A stretch of 64,000 nt of DNA from Clostridia bacterium (GTDB lineage Bacteria > Bacillota > Clostridia > Oscillospirales > Acutalibacteraceae), in assembly GCA_017399405.1 (NCBI GenBank), contig JAFQCT010000004.1, positions 110,968 through 174,967 of the forward strand, given 5' to 3'. The position numbers were made by a program, and so were the translations under genes. Of this stretch, positions 48,125 to 55,591 are shown piece after piece (position 1 is the stretch's first letter; every line of letters begins with the position of its first letter). The notes below the pieces were generated by a model. It was not told the origin of the DNA. It saw nothing but the letters and a program-made list of their open reading frames with translations, and made no database searches.

Positions 48125-50365
48125 ATGGCACGAAAAAAGAAACCAGTTGAAACCGAAATCACCGAAGAACAATTAAATGCTCACATTCTCGGTGCAGGTG
48201 AGGTTGTAACTCAGAATATTACACATACTCTTGAAACCAACTTTATGCCATACGCTATGAGCGTAATCGTATCCCGTGCAATCCCTGAAATTGACGGTTT
48301 CAAGCCATCTCACAGAAAACTTCTTTATACAATGTATAAAATGGGCTTGTTAAATGGTGGCAGAGTAAAATCTGCGAATATTGTTGGTCGTACAATGCAA
48401 CTTAACCCTCACGGTGACGCTGCAATTTATGAAACAATGGTGCGTCTTTCTCGCGGTAATGAGAGTTTGTTGCACCCTTATGTTGACTCAAAGGGTAACT
48501 TTGGTAAAGCCTATTCAAAGAATATGGCATTTGCTGCATCTCGTTATACTGAGGCAAAACTTGAATCAATTGCAAGTGAACTTTTCAAAGATATTGATAA
48601 AGATACAGTAGATTTTGTAGATAACTATGACGCTACAATGCAAGAGCCGACACTTTTGCCTGTAACATTCCCATCAATTCTTGTGAATGCCAATACAGGT
48701 ATCGCTGTTGGTATGGCATCTTCAATTTGCTCGTTTAATCTTCGCGAAATCTGTGAAACTACAATCGGTCTTATTAAAGATAAAGATTTTGATGTTACAG
48801 AAACTCTTAAAGCACCTGATTTTATCGGTGGCGGTAAGATTATTTATAACCGCGACCAGATGGCTGAAATTTATCGTACAGGTCGTGGTGGATTTAAGGT
48901 AAGAGCAAAATATACTTACGATAAGTCAAATAACTGTATTGATATTACTGAAATCCCACCGACAACAACTGCAGAAGCAATTATTGATAAGGTAATTGAA
49001 AGAGTAAAGGCAAACGCAATCCGTGAAATCAGCGATATCCGTGACGAGACTGATAAGAAAGGTCTTAAAATAACTATCGACTTAAAACGCGGTACAGATG
49101 CCGATAAACTTATGCAGAAACTTTATAAAATGACAACTCTTGAAGATACTTTTTCTTGTAACTTCAATGTGCTAATAGCCGGTGTGCCACAGGTTTTAGG
49201 TGTAGCAGACTTGCTTTCAGAGTGGATTGCATATCGAACAGAGTGTGTAAATCGTAGAGTTTACTTTGATTTAACAAAAGCAAAAGATAAATTACACCTT
49301 TTGTTAGGTCTTCAAAAAATCCTTCTTGATATTGATAAGGCAATTAAGATTGTTCGTGAAACTGAAGAAGAGGCAGAAGTAGTGCCTAACTTGATGATTG
49401 GTTTCGGCATTGATAAAATTCAGGCAGAATATGTTGCCGAAATTAAACTCCGTCACCTCAATCGTGAGTACATTCTCAAGCGTCTTAATGATGTTGAAGA
49501 TTTGAAGAAACAAATCGAAGATATGGAAGATATTCTTTCAAGTAAAGCAAGAGTTAAGCGTATTATTGTTGACGAACTTAAAGCAGTTGCCGACAAATAC
49601 GGTAAAGATAGACGCAGTGAAATTGTTTACTCTCAAGAAATTGAAGAAGTTGAAGATGTAGCAGAAGAAATTCCTGATTATCCTGTAACATTGTTCTTTA
49701 CAAAAGAGGGTTATTTCAAAAAGATTACTCCACTTTCACTTCGTATGAGCGGTGAACATAAGCTTAAAGAAAATGACGAAATTATTTCAACCGTTGAAAC
49801 AACAAATAGTGTTGAGCTTATGTTCTTTACAAATAAATGTCAGGTTTATAAAACAAGGGCAAGCGAGTTTGATGATACAAAAGCAAGTGTGCTTGGTGAT
49901 TATGTAGCAACAAAACTCCAAATGGAGCCTGACGAAACTGCAATCTATATGGCAGTAATTAAAGAGTATAAGGGCTATATGCTTTTCTTCTTCCAAAATG
50001 GTAAAGTTGCAAAGGTAGATATTTCTGCTTATGAAACAAAAACAAATCGTAAGAAACTTATTAAAGCATATTCTGATAAGAGTCCACTTGTAGCAGCAGT
50101 TTATGTGCCACAAGATAAAGAACTTGTTATTAAATCAACTGCAGGCAGATACTTGCTCTTTAACTCTGGCGCTATCTCTGCAAAGACTACAAAAGATAGC
50201 CAAGGCGTTGCAGTAATGACACTTAAAAAAGGTCATAGAGTTGATGAAGTAACTGACTTTACCGACGGCAGATTCGCAAAACCTGCCCGTTACAGAACGA
50301 AAACACTTCCGTCAGCAGGTGCAATATTAAGTGCAGACGACCAAGGCGAACAACTTACTTTCTAA
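48125..50365 (+). CDS. Type IIA DNA topoisomerase, GyrA/ParC-like subunit (divergent)
   Basis: The 746-residue breakage-reunion subunit has the catalytic tyrosine Y141 in AASRYTEAK and the quinolone-pocket region NPHGDAAIYETMVRL. The Ser that contacts quinolones in E. coli GyrA (S83) is Ala (A99), and D87 is Glu (E103). A coiled coil (about 435-475) precedes a shortened C-terminal domain, which favours a ParC-like role over gyrase supercoiling. It is co-transcribed with the B subunit. Ribosome binding site AAGGAG. Confidence 0.92.
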   Translation: MARKKKPVETEITEEQLNAHILGAGEVVTQNITHTLETNFMPYAMSVIVSRAIPEIDGFKPSHRKLLYTMYKMGLLNGGRVKSANIVGRTMQLNPHGDAAIYETMVRLSRGNESLLHPYVDSKGNFGKAYSKNMAFAASRYTEAKLESIASELFKDIDKDTVDFVDNYDATMQEPTLLPVTFPSILVNANTGIAVGMASSICSFNLREICETTIGLIKDKDFDVTETLKAPDFIGGGKIIYNRDQMAEIYRTGRGGFKVRAKYTYDKSNNCIDITEIPPTTTAEAIIDKVIERVKANAIREISDIRDETDKKGLKITIDLKRGTDADKLMQKLYKMTTLEDTFSCNFNVLIAGVPQVLGVADLLSEWIAYRTECVNRRVYFDLTKAKDKLHLLLGLQKILLDIDKAIKIVRETEEEAEVVPNLMIGFGIDKIQAEYVAEIKLRHLNREYILKRLNDVEDLKKQIEDMEDILSSKARVKRIIVDELKAVADKYGKDRRSEIVYSQEIEEVEDVAEEIPDYPVTLFFTKEGYFKKITPLSLRMSGEHKLKENDEIISTVETTNSVELMFFTNKCQVYKTRASEFDDTKASVLGDYVATKLQMEPDETAIYMAVIKEYKGYMLFFFQNGKVAKVDISAYETKTNRKKLIKAYSDKSPLVAAVYVPQDKELVIKSTAGRYLLFNSGAISAKTTKDSQGVAVMTLKKGHRVDEVTDFTDGRFAKPARYRTKTLPSAGAILSADDQGEQLTF

Positions 50366-50381
50366 ATTTGTTCTTTTTCTG

Positions 50382-50430
50382 CCTTCCCCTTGAGGGGAAG
50401 GGGGACCGCTTGCGGTGGATGAGGTGTAGT
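50382..50430. repeat. Dispersed-type intergenic repeat (CCTTCCCCT hairpin)
   Basis: A 9-bp stem (CCTTCCCCT with AGGGGAAGG) is followed by GGACCGCTTGCGGTGGATGA, itself a small CCGC/GCGG hairpin. The sequence type is familiar from intergenic repeats of gut Firmicutes; only one copy is seen here. Confidence 0.55.
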
Positions 50431-50480
50431 TTGCGAAAAAACAACTCAATTTTATTTTAATATGTCATTTACGCGTAGTG

Positions 50481-50498
50481 GCAGGCTTCCACGCCTGC
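50481..50498. repeat. Small palindromic repeat (GCAGGC/GCCTGC)
   Basis: GCAGGC and GCCTGC flank a 6-base loop and sit directly before copy 2 of the 25-base palindromic repeat, forming a composite repeat block. Confidence 0.5.
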
Positions 50499-50500
50499 TT

Positions 50501-50531
50501 TGTAGGGGCGATTCACGAATCGCCCTTTTTT
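50501..50531 (+). terminator. Palindromic repeat copy 2, followed by a T-run (acts as terminator)
   Basis: This copy is identical over 25 bases to 48071-48095 but followed by TTTTTT, so the palindrome GGGCGATTCACGAATCGCCC here forms a standard intrinsic terminator for the topoisomerase operon. Confidence 0.75.
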
Positions 50532-50532
50532 A

Positions 50533-50561
50533 TTGACATTTTCAACCTCAAATGATATATT
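50533..50561 (+). promoter_or_regulatory. Promoter of the YfjL-like gene
   Basis: TTGACA (50533-50538), 17-base spacer, TATATT (50556-50561), 36 bases before the start codon. Confidence 0.6.
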
Positions 50562-50597
50562 TGATTTAAGATAACTTGAATAAAAGGGGAGTGCAAT

Positions 50598-51398
50598 ATG
50601 AAAAAAACTATTAAAATAAGCGTTATAGTGATGATTGCTATACTTATTTTGGCTTTCATTGCGTTTTTTGCTAATGCATTATTTGGTAACCCTATTTCTA
50701 AACATCTTGCTAAAACTACTGCGATTGAGTATATTGAAGAAAATTATCCAGATGATGATTGTCATATTGAATACATAAATTATGATTTCAAATACGAAAA
50801 TTATAATGCACATATTATCTCCACAACAAATGAAAACATTGATTTTTCTTTGAATATCACACCAAAAGGTGAAGTGGCAGGAATTGAATATTGGAAAAAT
50901 CCCGTTGAAAACGCAATCCCATTAACAGAAGACGAAATTAAAGAGTTATTTTTAGAAGCACACAAATTGTATGTTGAATGGTCATCTCCCGCTGGGACAT
51001 ATCTCAATAAAGATTGGAACAATACTACAATAATTGATGGTGTTGAATATTTTGAAGTTGTTTCAACCGAAATCACTTCTGTTGATGAATTAAGAAATGA
51101 ATACAGCAAATATTTCAGTGAAGAAATAGTAAAAGAAAATATTGATAAATATTATGTAATGTACAATGGCAAAATGTATGGTAATGCAGTTTTGGTAGAA
51201 GGTGGAGAAATCCCAAGTTCAAATTATGAACTAACTGTTCATTCAAATACATCAACCGAATGCAATTTTACAGTCTCATTATATATTGAAGATAGCAAAG
51301 ATGAATTGTATTATAAATTAAAAGTTATTGATGGCGAATGGAAATTTACAGAAATATTTCCTTGGGTGACAATGGACGAGAGTTTTGCAATTTCATAA
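50598..51398 (+). CDS. Membrane-anchored protein, YfjL-like
   Basis: The 266-residue protein has one N-terminal membrane segment (about residues 6-28) and an outward-facing domain. It resembles YfjL-like Firmicutes proteins in the layout HLAKTTAIEYIEENYPDDD followed by a KYENYNAHIIS strand. No catalytic motif is seen. It is transcribed alone from a good promoter and ended by a hairpin of the same GTAGGGGC repeat type. Function unknown; the family match is tentative. Confidence 0.65.
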   Translation: MKKTIKISVIVMIAILILAFIAFFANALFGNPISKHLAKTTAIEYIEENYPDDDCHIEYINYDFKYENYNAHIISTTNENIDFSLNITPKGEVAGIEYWKNPVENAIPLTEDEIKELFLEAHKLYVEWSSPAGTYLNKDWNNTTIIDGVEYFEVVSTEITSVDELRNEYSKYFSEEIVKENIDKYYVMYNGKMYGNAVLVEGGEIPSSNYELTVHSNTSTECNFTVSLYIEDSKDELYYKLKVIDGEWKFTEIFPWVTMDESFAIS

Positions 51399-51457
51399 AA
51401 TAAATAAAATCTACCAATCAGACCAATCAGGGGACGGTACGAATAAAGTTAATGTAG

Positions 51458-51490
51458 GGGCAGGTCTTAAATAACTTGCCCGTATTTTTT
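51458..51490 (+). terminator. Terminator after the YfjL-like gene
   Basis: GGGCAGGT and ACTTGCCC pair with one G-U, enclosing 8 bases, followed by GTATTTTTT. It is preceded by TGTAG, like the 25-base palindromic repeats. Confidence 0.7.
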
Positions 51491-51634
51491 ACGAAACAAA
51501 AAACCGACCGTAAAAAACGGTCGGGCAGACAGCTTAGCAAACGCAAATTAGTCATTTGCCGTCTGCAAAAATAGTGTATGAAAAAATAATATTAAAATTC
51601 ATTGAAAAAAATTCCACTTTTTTATAAAAAACAC

Positions 51635-51663
51635 TTGCATTTTTTATTTTACTGTGTTAGAAT
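51635..51663 (+). promoter_or_regulatory. secG promoter
   Basis: TTGCAT (51635-51640), 17-base spacer, TAGAAT (51658-51663). Confidence 0.65.
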
Positions 51664-51704
51664 ATCAAGGCTGTGAAATATAGATGGTTTGGAGGTTACG
51701 AGAA

Positions 51705-51956
51705 ATGACAGCAGTACAAATCGTTTTCGGTATTGTTCTTATATTGTTAGCACTTGCTCTTATTGTTATTGTGCTTGTGCAAGATAGCAATCAGCAAGGC
51801 CTTTCAGGTGCCATTTCTGGTGGTTCTTCAGAATCATTCTTTGGTAAGAATAAGGGTAGAACTGATGAAGCAAAGAAGGCATTTATCACAAAAATCCTTG
51901 CAGTAGTATTTATGGTACTTGCATTAGTAACAGTTATAGTTTCAATGTTCGCTTAA
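51705..51956 (+). CDS. secG: Preprotein translocase subunit SecG
   Basis: The 83-residue subunit has two membrane segments (about 4-25 and 58-80) joined by the Gly/Ser-rich loop LSGAISGGSSESFFGKNKGR typical of SecG, an accessory of the SecYEG channel. The frame is open from 51684, but GGAGG at 51693-51697 sets the ATG at 51705. In many Firmicutes secG precedes rnr and smpB; here tRNA-Lys and an integrated element follow instead. Confidence 0.95.
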   Translation: MTAVQIVFGIVLILLALALIVIVLVQDSNQQGLSGAISGGSSESFFGKNKGRTDEAKKAFITKILAVVFMVLALVTVIVSMFA

Positions 51957-51968
51957 TCAAATTAAAAA

Positions 51969-51986
51969 TCCCGAAAAATTTCGGGA
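51969..51986 (+). terminator. Hairpin after secG
   Basis: An 8-bp stem (TCCCGAAA with TTTCGGGA) with a 2-base loop lies 12 bases after the secG stop. It has no real T-run, so it may be a weak terminator or a processing site before the tRNA. Confidence 0.5.
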
Positions 51987-51992
51987 ATATAT

Positions 51993-52068
51993 GATCCACT
52001 AGCTCAGTTGGCAGAGCACTTGACTTTTAATCAAGGTGTCCGGAGTTCGAATCTCCGGTGGATCACCA
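51993..52068 (+). tRNA. tRNA-Lys (anticodon TTT), CCA encoded
   Basis: The 76 bases fold into a standard cloverleaf. The acceptor stem is GATCCAC with GTGGATC, the D stem GCTC/GAGC, the anticodon stem CTTGA/TCAAG around loop CTTTTAA (anticodon TTT), and the T stem CGGAG/CTCCG with loop TTCGAAT. A discriminator A and encoded CCA end it. The integrase gene points toward its 3' end, so the tRNA is the likely attachment site. Confidence 0.98.
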
Positions 52069-52073
52069 ATAGA

Positions 52074-52118
52074 AAATCCTCGAGTTTCCTTGATATATAA
52101 GGGCTTGAGGATTTTTTC
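52074..52118 (+). terminator. Terminator after tRNA-Lys
   Basis: AAATCCTCGAG and CTTGAGGATTT pair over 11 positions (one G-U), with an inner CCTT/AAGG helix, followed by TTTT. AAATCCTCGA recurs at 52128-52137, so a second pairing partner exists just downstream. Confidence 0.75.
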
Positions 52119-52180
52119 ATTTCGTTTAAATCCTCGATTTGTGGTTTGTTTGTGGCTTATTTCTTAAAAAATTACTACTT

Positions 52181-53350
52181 TTAGGCGTCTTTTTCTCTTA
52201 TTCTTAATGCATTTGCAATTGCTTCACTTGCTCTTGCTTGTTGCTCTGCAAATGAGTGGGCATAAATGTTTAGTGTAGTTGAAGTTTGTGAATGTCCAAG
52301 AGCCTTGGAGACAGTTTTTATGTCAACACCATTGTTTATAAGTAGGGTAGCGTTTAAGTGCCTGAAACTATGTACTGTAACATATTTTAGATTATATTTT
52401 TTGCAAAACGACTTAAACCATTCTCCTGGTGTATTAGGGTACATTGGTGTACCATTCCATTTTGTAAACAACCGGTCAGTATTCTGCCATTTATCACCGA
52501 CTTTTAATCGGTCCATTGATTGTTCTTTTTTGTACCATTTAAGCAAATCAATTATTTCATCAGGCACTTTCAAACTGCGTTGTGATTGTGATGTCTTAGG
52601 TGTTCCTGTAGTAATACCACCTTTTAAGTATTGCGATACCCTGTTGACAGTAATAATACCTGTATTAAAGTCAATATCTTTCCATTCAAGACCTAATAAT
52701 TCGCCACGACGGAAACCAGTGTAAATTGCAAGAGTAAAAAATGTACGATATTTTGGCTCTGCAAATTTGAGTTTTTCGAGTAGAGTTTGTGCTTCTGCAA
52801 GAGTGTAACAATCGCGTTCATGTGTTTCTTTTTTAATAGTTCTTACATTTCTGCAAGGATTAGACGACACAATGCCATACCTAATTGCATAATTAAATAC
52901 ATTAGATAGAAAAATCAAATGTAATGCTTGGGATTTTGTAGACATACCTTTACCGTTTAATCCTTTTTCTGCGAGGTCATTTATAAATCGTTGAATTTGA
53001 ATAGTCTTGATGTTGCAAATCTTCATATGGCCAAAAGTAGCATAAATGCGACATTTTACAGATTCATATCTTTCAATAGTTGATGGCTTTAAACTGCCTT
53101 CACGAATTGCTTGTGCAAGCCATTCTTCCGAGATAGTTTCAAATTTTACACTTGAATTAATAACTTGTCCGTTTTTAACAGACTCTTCAAAAAGTGTTGC
53201 TTGACGGATGAGTTCTTTTTCTATCTGTTTCTTTGTCATATTTGGTAGGGGAGTCCATGTCATAGACTGTCGAATCTGTTTGCCTTTGACATCATATCCA
53301 CATGAAACACGAATGATATATGAACCGTTACGTTTCTGAATTGTTGCCAT
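52181..53350 (-). CDS. Tyrosine recombinase (integrase) of the tRNA-Lys element
   Basis: The 389-residue integrase has an AP2-like arm-binding region at the N-terminus, a SAM-like core-binding domain (about 70-165) and a C-terminal catalytic domain. The catalytic set is present: Arg in YTGFRRGELLG, His-x-x-Arg in VHSFRHLNATLL, His in ALGHSQTSTT, and the nucleophile Tyr in NIYAHS. It belongs to the Tn916/phage-type integrases of Firmicutes. Its 3' end faces tRNA-Lys, and an excisionase-like gene lies directly upstream, so this is a working-looking int-xis module. Confidence 0.96.
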   Translation of the reverse strand: MATIQKRNGSYIIRVSCGYDVKGKQIRQSMTWTPLPNMTKKQIEKELIRQATLFEESVKNGQVINSSVKFETISEEWLAQAIREGSLKPSTIERYESVKCRIYATFGHMKICNIKTIQIQRFINDLAEKGLNGKGMSTKSQALHLIFLSNVFNYAIRYGIVSSNPCRNVRTIKKETHERDCYTLAEAQTLLEKLKFAEPKYRTFFTLAIYTGFRRGELLGLEWKDIDFNTGIITVNRVSQYLKGGITTGTPKTSQSQRSLKVPDEIIDLLKWYKKEQSMDRLKVGDKWQNTDRLFTKWNGTPMYPNTPGEWFKSFCKKYNLKYVTVHSFRHLNATLLINNGVDIKTVSKALGHSQTSTTLNIYAHSFAEQQARASEAIANALRIREKDA

Positions 53351-53467
53351 TTAATATTCCTCCTAACAGTAGTTTTGTGGTTCCATTCTATCCCCAAAAA
53401 TTGTTTATTACAAGTCTTTGGGGATAGATTTTTTTACAAATTAATTAAATTTTATCTCAGACTGACT

Positions 53468-53662
53468 TTAACCTATATTTTGTAAGATAGAAAGTAAAAT
53501 ATCAAGATTAATAAGTCGTTTAGACGCAACACTTACATATGGGATTTCACCATTATTGACCATTCTGCGTAATGCAGTAACCGTTAGGGCAGTGTTAGGG
53601 TCAATCTTTTGAATGTCTCGCATAGCTTCAGGAATCGTTCGCATTCTAGGGATATTTGTCAT
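53468..53662 (-). CDS. Excisionase-like small HTH protein
   Basis: The 64-residue protein resembles MerR-like excisionase-family DNA-binding proteins: PEAMRDIQKIDPNTALTVTA, then LRRMVNNGEIPYVSVASKRL, then INLDILL. Its size and its place just upstream of the integrase suggest it directs excision. The start is the ATG at 53662, which overlaps the preceding TGA region (TGATATG) and is spaced from AGAAGG; the longer open frame to 53761 lies inside the neighbouring gene. Confidence 0.75.
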   Translation of the reverse strand: MTNIPRMRTIPEAMRDIQKIDPNTALTVTALRRMVNNGEIPYVSVASKRLINLDILLSILQNIG

Positions 53663-53663
53663 A

Positions 53664-54131
53664 TCAAGATACCTTCTTTCGCTGTCGTTTATCATCCAGA
53701 GCTTCAACGAATTTTCTCCAAGAGTCAACATCTTTGTGAGAAGAATTCCAAATGCGTTCACTAATAAGTTTAATTGCTAGTTTCTTTTTGCGATAAAAAT
53801 GAGCTTCAGATATGTACATTTCTTCACAGATTTTTTCATTAGAAATTTTGCATTTATCAATATAAGCTTTGTTGATGATTTCGAACATATCTTCGCCATC
53901 ATTAGGCTTATAGCGTATTTGTTTTACTGTTTGATTGATAGCTTGAAGTAATGATTTTACTTGAGGGTATGTTCGAATAAGGTTTTGTATAGATTGAGTG
54001 TCTGTTATAACATTGTTGTTTTCAGAAAAGAATTTCAATGCCCAAACGATGTCTCGATACTTTTCGAGTAATAGTTTGGTGTAATAGATATTTTGTTGTC
54101 TTGTTGATTGTAAAGTTTCAAAATTGTTCAT
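53664..54131 (-). CDS. Phage-type HTH regulator (sigma-like/ArpU-like)
   Basis: The 155-residue helical protein ends in a helix-turn-helix (ISNEKICEEMYISEAHFYRK then KKLAIKLISERIW) like ArpU or sigma region 4-type regulators of prophages and integrative elements. It may act as a transcription activator of the element. Two starts have good ribosome binding sites: ATG 54131 after GGAGG (chosen) and ATG 54221 after AAAGGTGG, which would add a Lys/Asn/Thr-rich 30-residue lead. Its stop touches the start of the excisionase-like gene, so the two are coupled. Confidence 0.65.
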   Translation of the reverse strand: MNNFETLQSTRQQNIYYTKLLLEKYRDIVWALKFFSENNNVITDTQSIQNLIRTYPQVKSLLQAINQTVKQIRYKPNDGEDMFEIINKAYIDKCKISNEKICEEMYISEAHFYRKKKLAIKLISERIWNSSHKDVDSWRKFVEALDDKRQRKKVS

Positions 54132-54393
54132 TGTATGTCCTCCAATAGTATCGTTAAGTTTACTTTTTGTGTTGTCTGTTTTTTTATCTAGTATGTTAGT
54201 TTTATTAATGTTTTTAATCATGATTTATACCACCTTTAAAATATTTTTAGAGTAATTAGTTTTTTGCTAACTAAGGTAAAATATTATAATTATTAAAATA
54301 TTTATAAAATATTAATAAAAAATAGTAACATCTTTATTTAGCAAAAAAAAGAATTATAGTTGAATTTTTGACTACACGTCAAATAACTGTAAA
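54132..54393 (-). other. AT-rich upstream region of the regulator gene
   Basis: These 262 bases contain the in-frame N-terminal extension of the regulator (to 54221). The rest, 54222-54393, is very AT-rich spacer. A TTAGTT/AACTAA palindrome lies near 54255-54275 and could be a regulator-binding site. No other gene is seen. Confidence 0.4.
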
Positions 54394-55386
54394 TTACATT
54401 GGAATCACCTCCTCATCACTGTAAAGTAAATCTTTTTCATAAACATAATTTGCAAATGTGTAAAAGCAAAGATTTATGTAATTATTTTGATTTGCCGGTA
54501 TTTCATCCAAATAAAAGAATCCATCACCATAGTTTTTAAACCGATTAACGATATCAAAACATTCTTCTTGTGTTGGTACAACAACTGTTTCATCAATTGG
54601 ATAGGCGATGTTGAAAATTACACAGCCATAAGAACTTTGTAGTTTTACTAACTTGAAATATTTTGAGTATCTTTTGAAGAATCGATAAACGCGTTGCTTG
54701 TCCCATAGCCATCGTTTTGCCAGTACCTCAAGTGTGAGAATAGGCATATTTTTTTCAAATAGAATAGCGGGATAATTTTCAGAGAAAGGTTGATATTGCT
54801 CATGATAAACAGTGTGAAGATATAAGTCGAAAAAAGCATCCGCATCACCGAATGAGCGATTGTTATCGAAAAGTATATTTGAGATATTCCTTTCAACACG
54901 AATGAAGCCACTATAGTTATTCACATAACACTTTTTGCTATGCTTTTTGATGTGCAAAATTGTGGGGTCATCATCTGTGTTTTCTAAAATCTTTGCCTTG
55001 TTTTCATCACTTAAAATATCCAAATATTCATGATAAAAATCGATTTCCTCTGTACAAATTCCGCTTGGAATAACATGGTGAATGGTAATGATAATATAAC
55101 CGTATTCATACAGCTCAAGTGTGATAAGTCCTAATAATGTTAATTCTGTGAGTGTGTAAAATGCATCATCTTTTGTACGCTTTTTTAACAAGCGACGCAC
55201 ACCATCTAATCCTCCAGCCCATTGGTTAGCTTTGACTTTGTTGTGATACCCGTTGTACTTGGTTACGCCTGATTTATATGCACAAGCATAAGCAAGTGCG
55301 AAAAAATCTTTGAGTACGCCCGTTCCATTTGGCATGATGCATCGTGGCAAAATTACATAAGGATAATTAAATAAAACTTGCAACAT
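54394..55386 (-). CDS. Element protein with winged-helix-like C-terminal half; function unknown
   Basis: I do not recognise the family with certainty. The 330-residue soluble protein has an N-terminal region ending near residue 160. Further on, ILTLEVLAKRWLWDKQRVYR then FFKRYSKYFKLVKL looks like a winged helix seen in phage and plasmid replication organisers, so a role in element replication is possible. The C-terminus is acidic. The start is ATG 55386 after AGGAGGTAAAA. Its leader carries a strong terminator hairpin 29 bases ahead of the start, suggesting that expression depends on readthrough. Confidence 0.55.
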   Translation of the reverse strand: MLQVLFNYPYVILPRCIMPNGTGVLKDFFALAYACAYKSGVTKYNGYHNKVKANQWAGGLDGVRRLLKKRTKDDAFYTLTELTLLGLITLELYEYGYIIITIHHVIPSGICTEEIDFYHEYLDILSDENKAKILENTDDDPTILHIKKHSKKCYVNNYSGFIRVERNISNILFDNNRSFGDADAFFDLYLHTVYHEQYQPFSENYPAILFEKNMPILTLEVLAKRWLWDKQRVYRFFKRYSKYFKLVKLQSSYGCVIFNIAYPIDETVVVPTQEECFDIVNRFKNYGDGFFYLDEIPANQNNYINLCFYTFANYVYEKDLLYSDEEVIPM

Positions 55387-55591
55387 TTTTACCTCCTATT
55401 TTTGAGCAAAACAAAAAGCAGCCACAGTTCAATAAAGAAACTGTAGCTGCTTTGAGCTTCATTAACTAAACCCGTTGACTTGAACATTATCGTCTTGGGA
55501 TGCTTTTATTATAAACTAAAACATTCAATAAAACAATGTCTGCATACTGTCAAGATGCTGTCAACTTAAAAAGGTATGAGAAGTATCACGA
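55387..55591 (-). promoter_or_regulatory. Leader of the 330-residue element gene
   Basis: Read on the minus strand, the region has two TTGACA-like boxes near 55555-55570, a TATAAT near 55510, then the terminator hairpin, then AGGAGG. Promoter assignment is tentative. No gene is supported here. Confidence 0.4.
55411..55453 (-). terminator. Terminator inside the leader of the 330-residue gene
   Basis: On the minus strand AAAGCAGC plus ACAGTT pair with AACTGT plus GCTGCTTT (one mismatch between them), followed by a TTTTTGTTTTG tail. It precedes the gene it would silence, so it looks like an attenuator rather than an operon end. Confidence 0.8.

Larger units (their letters stand above)
51399..51704 (+). 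other. Repeat- and structure-rich spacer before secG
   Basis: No gene is seen in these 306 bases. They hold a tandem CCAATCAGA/CCAATCAGG, and a GGGCAGGT/ACTTGCCC terminator (51458-51481, then GTATTTTTT). A perfect CCGACCG/CGGTCGG hairpin (51504-51524) follows. A bulged hairpin closes with GCAGAC/GTCTGC (51525-51530 with 51561-51566) around an inner GCAAAT/ATTTGC. The secG promoter is last. The central structures are not explained by the flanking genes. Confidence 0.6.
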
